Part shown: piece after piece, positions 58,816 through 64,000 of the stretch
Position numbering within the stretch: position 1 is the first letter of the stretch
Layout of the letters: each line of letters opens with the position of its first letter
Origin: Tanypteryx hageni
Lineage: Eukaryota > Arthropoda > Insecta > Odonata > Petaluridae
Direction: 5' to 3'
Length of the DNA stretch: 64,000 nucleotides
NCBI GenBank assembly: GCA_028673005.1
Contig: CM054113.1
Location: 64,680,850-64,744,849 of the forward strand
Translations under genes and position numbers: made by a program
Notes under the pieces: generated by a model
The model's input: the letters and a program-made list of their open reading frames with translations, nothing else
Databases searched by the model: none
Told to the model about the DNA's origin: nothing

Positions 58816-58824
58816 ATATATATA

Positions 58825-59616
58825 CTAGTAGAAGGTGCTTGCATTCTGCAAGCATATCTTCTAAACAAAAAAAAACATTCATTTTTCATATTTCATGATT
58901 ACAAATTATTTTATTCAAAAGATTTCACCCTCGCAGAGATTTTCGTTTTTCCCTTATGTAAAAATAATAAATTAAAACAATCCCCAAACTTTGAAATTTT
59001 AGGAATTTTATACATTCTCCATTATGGGGTACTAATGCTACACATTTCTGCCTAATTTTAAAGTTGTAGTACTTCTAGAAGTGAAATAATATTTTTCCAA
59101 TTGTTTAAATTTTAAACATTTTTAATGGCCGCCGCAATATGTTTATGGAGAGATTCAAATGTTAATTTGTTCAAATGCACTACTTTGTACATAACTTGAA
59201 AATTTCAGCTTCCTAGCTCATCCCGTAATGTCTAAACAGTTATCTATTTGTTTAAATTTTAAGAATTTTTAACTGCCAAACAAATTAAAATATAAAAATT
59301 TCTTTAATCCCTATTAAGTTTTTTTTTACGAATTCTACTAATAAAAAAAATTCAACTCCATAGCACATGCAAAAATACATAAACCTTGAAATTTTGTTTA
59401 AACAATTGCGAATTTTTCGCGTCCGCATTGTTGCACTTTTTCAAGATTTTCGTTTTTTCTAGTCGGTTTTGCACAAAATTCTACCTATGAAAAAAATTTC
59501 GAATCTCTAGCTCATCTGGAAGTGCCTAAACATTAGTATCCTCCTATATGTTATATGTATGTCATATGAATGTTATATCCTCCTCCTCCTCTGTAAGAGT
59601 CGTCGATATATAATGA
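58825..59616 (-). mobile_element. non-autonomous Helitron, copy 3
   Basis: On the minus strand it begins TCATTATATATCGACG at 59616 after a host A and ends CTAG at 58825 before a host T, inside a TA array. An 8-bp hairpin (TGCTTGCA/TGCAAGCA, 58836-58854) lies 7 bases from the terminal CTAG. Same family as 10107-10862 and about the same length (792 bp). It interrupts repeat R. Confidence 0.9.
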
Positions 59617-59711
59617 TATCAGAAGGTTACGGTTTGGGAGTATTTCTGTTTTTTGTAAAGTCGAAATTTTTCTCGCAGCTCCTTAAAAAAACATTTATTA
59701 TAATTTGGCCT

Positions 59712-60223
59712 AAGGTAACTGTACCCAATATGGCCTAATCGCTGTATCAAACGTACTTCGCGACAAAATTGATAGATGGTGGTTGCAGTATATCGGTAGA
59801 CTGCTAACAACTGTGTTTATATGGAATTCCGCTGGATGCGATCAGTTGGTTGAATTCACTGGAGTGTAGAATCTTGACTTTTACCCTCTCATTTTTTAGT
59901 TATTTTTTGCCTACCCACAATTAATTGTGACCATTTTTTAGCAATCAAGCATGAGAATTTTGATACAAGTACTTTATATGTATTTCAGATTCTTGTTATC
60001 TTATTTTTTATACAAAGCCCAATAGGCCATATTAAGATCATATGTTCCTAATATGGCCTTACAGCAAGGGTTTGCAAAAGTGCTAACCAATAATTCTATT
60101 TTGAAACGTTATAGTTGTAACATTTTTTCTGTTTATTTAAACAAACTGTCTAAGAGTACATTATGTTAGTTTACTTTCAGCATTTGGGAAAGATGCTTAA
60201 AAATTAATGGGCAAAGTTACCTT
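59712..60223. mobile_element. putative TIR element inside repeat R
   Basis: Inverted ends AAGGTAACTGTACCC (59712) and, at the right, AAGGTAACTTTGCCC (13 of 15 match). The interior repeats AATATGGCCTAA-type phrases on both strands (59727, 60005 and 60050). Repeat R resumes right after it. No clean target duplication, so the limits may be off by a few bases. A 63-codon frame inside has no domain. Confidence 0.45.
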
Positions 60224-60290
60224 ATTTGGAATTTTTAGAAATATTACAGCTATAGAGAAAGTCATGTGGTGGCCACATGAGATATTTTAC
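60224..60290 (+). repeat. last fragment of repeat R
   Basis: ATTTGGAATTTTTAGAAATA, then TTACAG and AAAGTCATGTG, matching 58242-58290 of the first R copy. Confidence 0.55.
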
Positions 60291-61575
60291 ACTACTTTTC
60301 ACGGGATACAGGGTAATTTTAACTAAAATAATTAATGGTTGATTATCGTTAATTAATTGATAGCAATACTTAGAGACTGAGCAAGTTTGCGCCCAATTCC
60401 ACCTGAAAGCTTTTTCATTGTCGTGGAGCTCTTTCGATGAAATATCAACGCGTCTCCGATAACTAGTTTTAATTGCGATTCTCTTCCCGATTCGTAATTA
60501 CTGCGGCGCGCAACTTTTCTCCCTCCCGAACAAAAGAAGCGTCGAACACAAAACCCTTTCCGGCGCGTGGATAGTAAATTATCGCCTTGTAAATGAAGGC
60601 GAGTAATCGGGTTCGGAATTCGTAAGGAGGTCGGCAGAATTGCAAAATTTACGGCGGTTTACAGTTTGCTTCTTTAATGGATTAACAAAGACCGTTAAGT
60701 TTTGTTTATGAGCTAGTCAAAAATAAAATAATATATATAATTTCGAGATGATTTTCCGGCTGTATTTAACTATCGATACATTTGAGAATGGTCTTAAAAA
60801 CTCGCTTTTTCTTCACAAAATTCGATTTGCTGCTAGAAAGTTATTATTGGAAATGTGACCCATCTTCTAGTCATAATATGGTTTTGAGTTTCCGTCGTTT
60901 CTTCTCATTTTCGTGTGGGCTGTATGTTTTTGAATCGTTATATTTTTTCGCTCCATCGAGGATAATTTCTCTCGACTTTATAACAAGTTGAAAGTCTCTC
61001 CGGTTTATTTTTCTACGGTTTATTTACATTCTTCCCTTTCTTCATCTTATTTAGAAAGGATTCGAATCACTTAAGTCATCTCGATGGAGCTTTCCTCTCA
61101 AACCTTCCTACCGTCTCAGTTTTAATCCTAATTCCATTCCGAGGATCCAATCAACCTTGCACCTGAAATTTTTCTTAGTTGACATTGAATACTCGTCATG
61201 CATTTGAAATGTTTTCAAATCAAGCACTTTCAAAAGAGTCATTCATGCCTGGAGTTCGTTCGTTATGTAATTACTGTTTTTCGCGCGGTAATGTTCTGTA
61301 ATAATAGTAGCTCGAATTTTATCGTTAACGGCGGACGAGATGTTATCTATATTAATAATCACATAATTTATCTCAATTTTGGTGCCATCGGAAGAACCGC
61401 CGCCCAAAGATAACGTATATTTAAGCTAATTATTTTACCTAATTGAATAGAACTATCCTATATAAAAAGTACTTTTTGTGTCAAGAAATTGATGGGATTA
61501 AGTGATCTTAAGATCCTATGCTGACAGGCATAAGGTGTTAAGTTGGAAATATATTTAAAACGGCTGAAAATTTCC
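60291..61575. other. unassigned sequence
   Basis: GC-rises slightly at 60380-60560. No gene recognised. Confidence 0.35.
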
Positions 61576-61645
61576 GCCATAACCGGGAATCGAACCCGGA
61601 TCTTCCACTTGCCGGGTGGATATTCTACCACTGTACTATCGTAGC
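61576..61645 (-). tRNA. tRNA-Gly-like gene with anomalous anticodon loop (possible pseudogene)
   Basis: On the minus strand: acceptor GCTACGA with TTATGGC (six of seven positions pair, allowing G-U), box A-like AGTGGTAGAAT as in tRNA-Gly, anticodon stem TCCAC/GTGGA perfect, T arm CCGGG-TTCGATT-CCCGG perfect. The body is tRNA-Gly in type, but the anticodon loop is CCGGCAA, which puts GGC (an alanine anticodon) at positions 34-36 and C instead of the near-universal U at 33. It is either a recent pseudogene or a tRNA with an altered loop. Confidence 0.6.
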
Positions 61646-62259
61646 AGATTAATTCTTCCGTTTCACAAATATCTGTTTAGACATTAAACAGAAAATTGAT
61701 GAGGAGAATCGATTATTTTTCTATTCGTCAAGCGTAATTTTTTTATTCTTAACGGACGAACATTTTTTGTTCGTCCCCGATATTCTAAAAAAGCCTATCC
61801 TTTTCAATGCATACCACCATTACGTATGACAAATGTAGAATTAAATGCGAAGCTGTTTCTCTTCTCTCGTTCTAATTGCCTCCATTTGCCTTTCTCGTTC
61901 CCGGGAATCAAATTTCTCTGTTTTAATTAGATTATTTTTTCTATTGTCTGTATAATTTGATTTCGCTGCCCTTTACTGCCGGCTTCCGTTATTGAACGCT
62001 CTTTCTCCGACCGAAGCCCCTCCTTTCTCCTCGTTCACCCTCTCCCTCTCTCAATTTCCTCACTTCCGCTCTTAAGCTTTCGTTTTTATTGGCCTCACCT
62101 TTCACCAAATTTCAGCCATTCCTCCCATCTTTCATCCCCGGGATTTAATCAAACTCGGGGTAATTTTTTTACGACTAATTTAATTAATCGTGATAAAAAA
62201 CACTCGTGAAGTTTACTCGGGTACGCATGATTGTCTCATCAATTCGTTATTGACCGACT
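61646..62259. other. unassigned sequence
   Basis: Pyrimidine-richer at 61980-62090. Nothing recognised. Confidence 0.3.
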
Positions 62260-62328
62260 GCCGACTAGCTCAGTCGAAACTGTGAGACACTTATTCTCAG
62301 GGTCGTGGGTTCGAGCTTCACGTCCGAT
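62260..62328 (+). pseudogene. tRNA-Lys(CTT) pseudogene
   Basis: TAGCTCAGTCG, GAGAC-CTT-TCTCAGGGTCGTGGGTTCGAG and CACGTC follow the eukaryotic tRNA-Lys(CTT) sequence closely. The anticodon CTT is kept. The D stem is broken (AACT replaces GAGC), the acceptor stem pairs poorly and the T stem needs two wobbles, so it is not functional. Confidence 0.65.
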
Positions 62329-64000
62329 GAATTTTTTTGCGTTTTGCTGGATAAAGAGTTTCGACTTTTTGCCAAACTGCTATTACAAATCGAAAAATTT
62401 TCCACTGATCCGACCATTGGTCTAAACAAGGATTGTTACAATGTCAGTTCAGGCGTAACCTTTAGGTTATTTTTCTCTGAAAAATAAGCTGTAAAGCAGA
62501 AAATGTGACTTTGTAGATAATGTTACCGGAGTTGGTGTTTACGAAGTATACACCATTACCCCTCAATTGGCGGTCTTCTCGAATGTTGTTTTCGAGTTGG
62601 GTAGCTATTTATTGCATTGACTTTACCTTCAAAATAAAAGTCGACTAGCATAAAATTCCTGTGCTGGTATGCGTAATCTACATTTTTGTTATCTCTCGCT
62701 GTTTCATTTCTCAAAATAGTAATATTTGATATACTCCTGCGTCTTAAGGCCTAATCACTTGAAAACCTTTTCTTTCGAAACTTTATTGGCCCAGGAATTC
62801 AAACTCCTCTCGAGTATACCGACAAGGAGTGGTTTGTTTATCGGTAGCTCGGAAGTCCCATTAACGATCTTTGCGCGCAGTATTTGAACGCGAATCAAGG
62901 CAAACACATATGTACGTCTTTGCCCTAAGCAGGGACTCCTGCGACCTTAGTAGCACAGCCCAACCCATGTTCCAAGGTTGGAGGAATAAAGGAAAGAATG
63001 AATATTGTCGTCATACCTTCGAGCATAATAGGATTCCTGTAAAAATCCTCGATTTACGCAGCCACTTTATTTACGAAATTAATATTTGCCTTATAATTTG
63101 TTTGACGAAGCTTCAGCTGGTAGGAGCGCATTCCACAGAAAACATTTGGTTCCATCGGAAGGATTTGATGAGTAATATTTTTTTCATTTATTGTCAAATG
63201 CGCCTATTGATCGGTTGTAGTTAGTGCGAGAGAGGATCATTTGATCGATTAGGTTTTATTTCCTTAACCCTTTTTGGTCCTCTGTCGGTATAATTCCAAC
63301 GTCCTTTTTTTCAGTTCTGGTCCTGTTTCGGAATTATTTCGACACCTCGAAAAAAAATTTCTTACGGAATTTGACAAAAAATGGCTGCTGCAGGCTATAT
63401 ATGCCCCATCTCTGTAGATTCTTATGAATGACAATGCAATCTGCTAACCAGTTTTGAACTTTTTACTTGCGAAAATAATATTTTTACCCAAATGCTCGCA
63501 TTATGATGTAATGGCATCTGCTAGAAAAAATATCGTTAGGTTTAACGAAAATTTTCTGAATGTAAAAAAACTATCTAAATGCTTGTAAACTAAATTAGAT
63601 TGGATATAATAAAATTGTGCACAAGTTTAAAAATTTTGGACAAAATAAATGGACCTAGGGAGGCAGTAGGGGGAGAAAAAATTGTAGATCAAAGGGTGTA
63701 AATAATTATATTTGCTAGGTTTTCGAAGTAAAGTCGAATATTGGGTATGAGAAAATGTTAGCCAAACTTCGACTCGTAGATCATCTCAACGATTCTGAAT
63801 ATGAAGGGGGATAATATCTACTTCGACACTCAAAAATTCAAGGTCTACACGTTCGAATTATCATGGTTTGACTGTCTTATGCTTTGGGTTTGGATCAGGA
63901 ATTCTCGACCACTCGATTGCGGGTGAATTGATACGCAAGTTTTTGTCATATCGAGTTTTATTCTGACACATTTTGGCAGCTCGGCGTTAGCTTCTGTTGG
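62329..64000. other. unassigned sequence
   Basis: AT-rich. A 117-codon frame at 62871-63221 (+) has no recognised domain. Nothing else recognised. Confidence 0.35.

Noticed and set aside
23923..64000. WDR47 WD40-repeat exons
   Set aside because: No frame with WD40-like sequence was recognised; short exons could have been missed by eye.

Overview
The window reads as nuclear DNA of an animal, most likely an insect with a large, repeat-rich genome. It is AT-rich and sparsely coding, introns look very long, and there are many (TA)n, (CA)n and polypyrimidine/polypurine tracts. Transposon relics of several classes fill most of the rest. The species cannot be named from the sequence. No bacterial, phage or CRISPR feature is present.

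Only one confident host gene segment is visible: a GC-rich exon at 22295-23922 (+). It encodes the first 542 full codons (plus two bases of the next) of WDR47 (nemitin), covering the LisH and CTLH domains, the linker and a short coiled coil. It starts after good splice acceptors (22158, 22211) and ends at a consensus donor (AG|GTAAGC at 23922/23923). None of the downstream WD40-repeat exons could be recognised in the remaining 40 kb, so much of the right side of the window is probably WDR47 intron.

Region by region. 1-4880: mostly unassigned, with a pyrimidine-rich block and a tRNA-like sequence. 4885-5880: a repeat built of six ~147-bp units in an A-B-A-B-A-B order, ending in a hairpin. 6386-6693: a hAT-type MITE with an intact 8-bp target duplication. 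7249-7610: a Penelope-like terminal fragment between (TA)n arrays. 8897-10862: two Helitrons head-to-tail. 13.8-16.9 kb: degraded repeats and a long foldback. 22.1-23.9 kb: the WDR47 exon. 24.4-28.3 kb: a pogo-like MITE, a broken ORF, hAT MITEs and a 5'-truncated LINE. 32.8-33.7 kb: a Penelope-like element with a GIY-YIG domain. 38.4-41.3 kb: two very long polypyrimidine tracts. 42-48.4 kb: pogo and hAT MITEs, including a 1018-bp hAT element with perfect target duplication. 49.7-52.7 kb: polypurine blocks. 53.7-60.3 kb: a nest of repeats inserted into one another. 61.5-62.4 kb: a tRNA-Gly-like gene with an odd anticodon loop and a tRNA-Lys pseudogene.

The most interesting unexplained structure is a short module, CTGANGA + one base + 3-4 bp hairpin + GAAA or GATA. 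It recurs in the Penelope-like element, in its two terminal fragments and in a second repeat family that often sits as inverted pairs. It resembles the hammerhead ribozyme core known from Penelope-like elements but deviates from the canonical geometry. I found no clear sign of a new multi-gene system.
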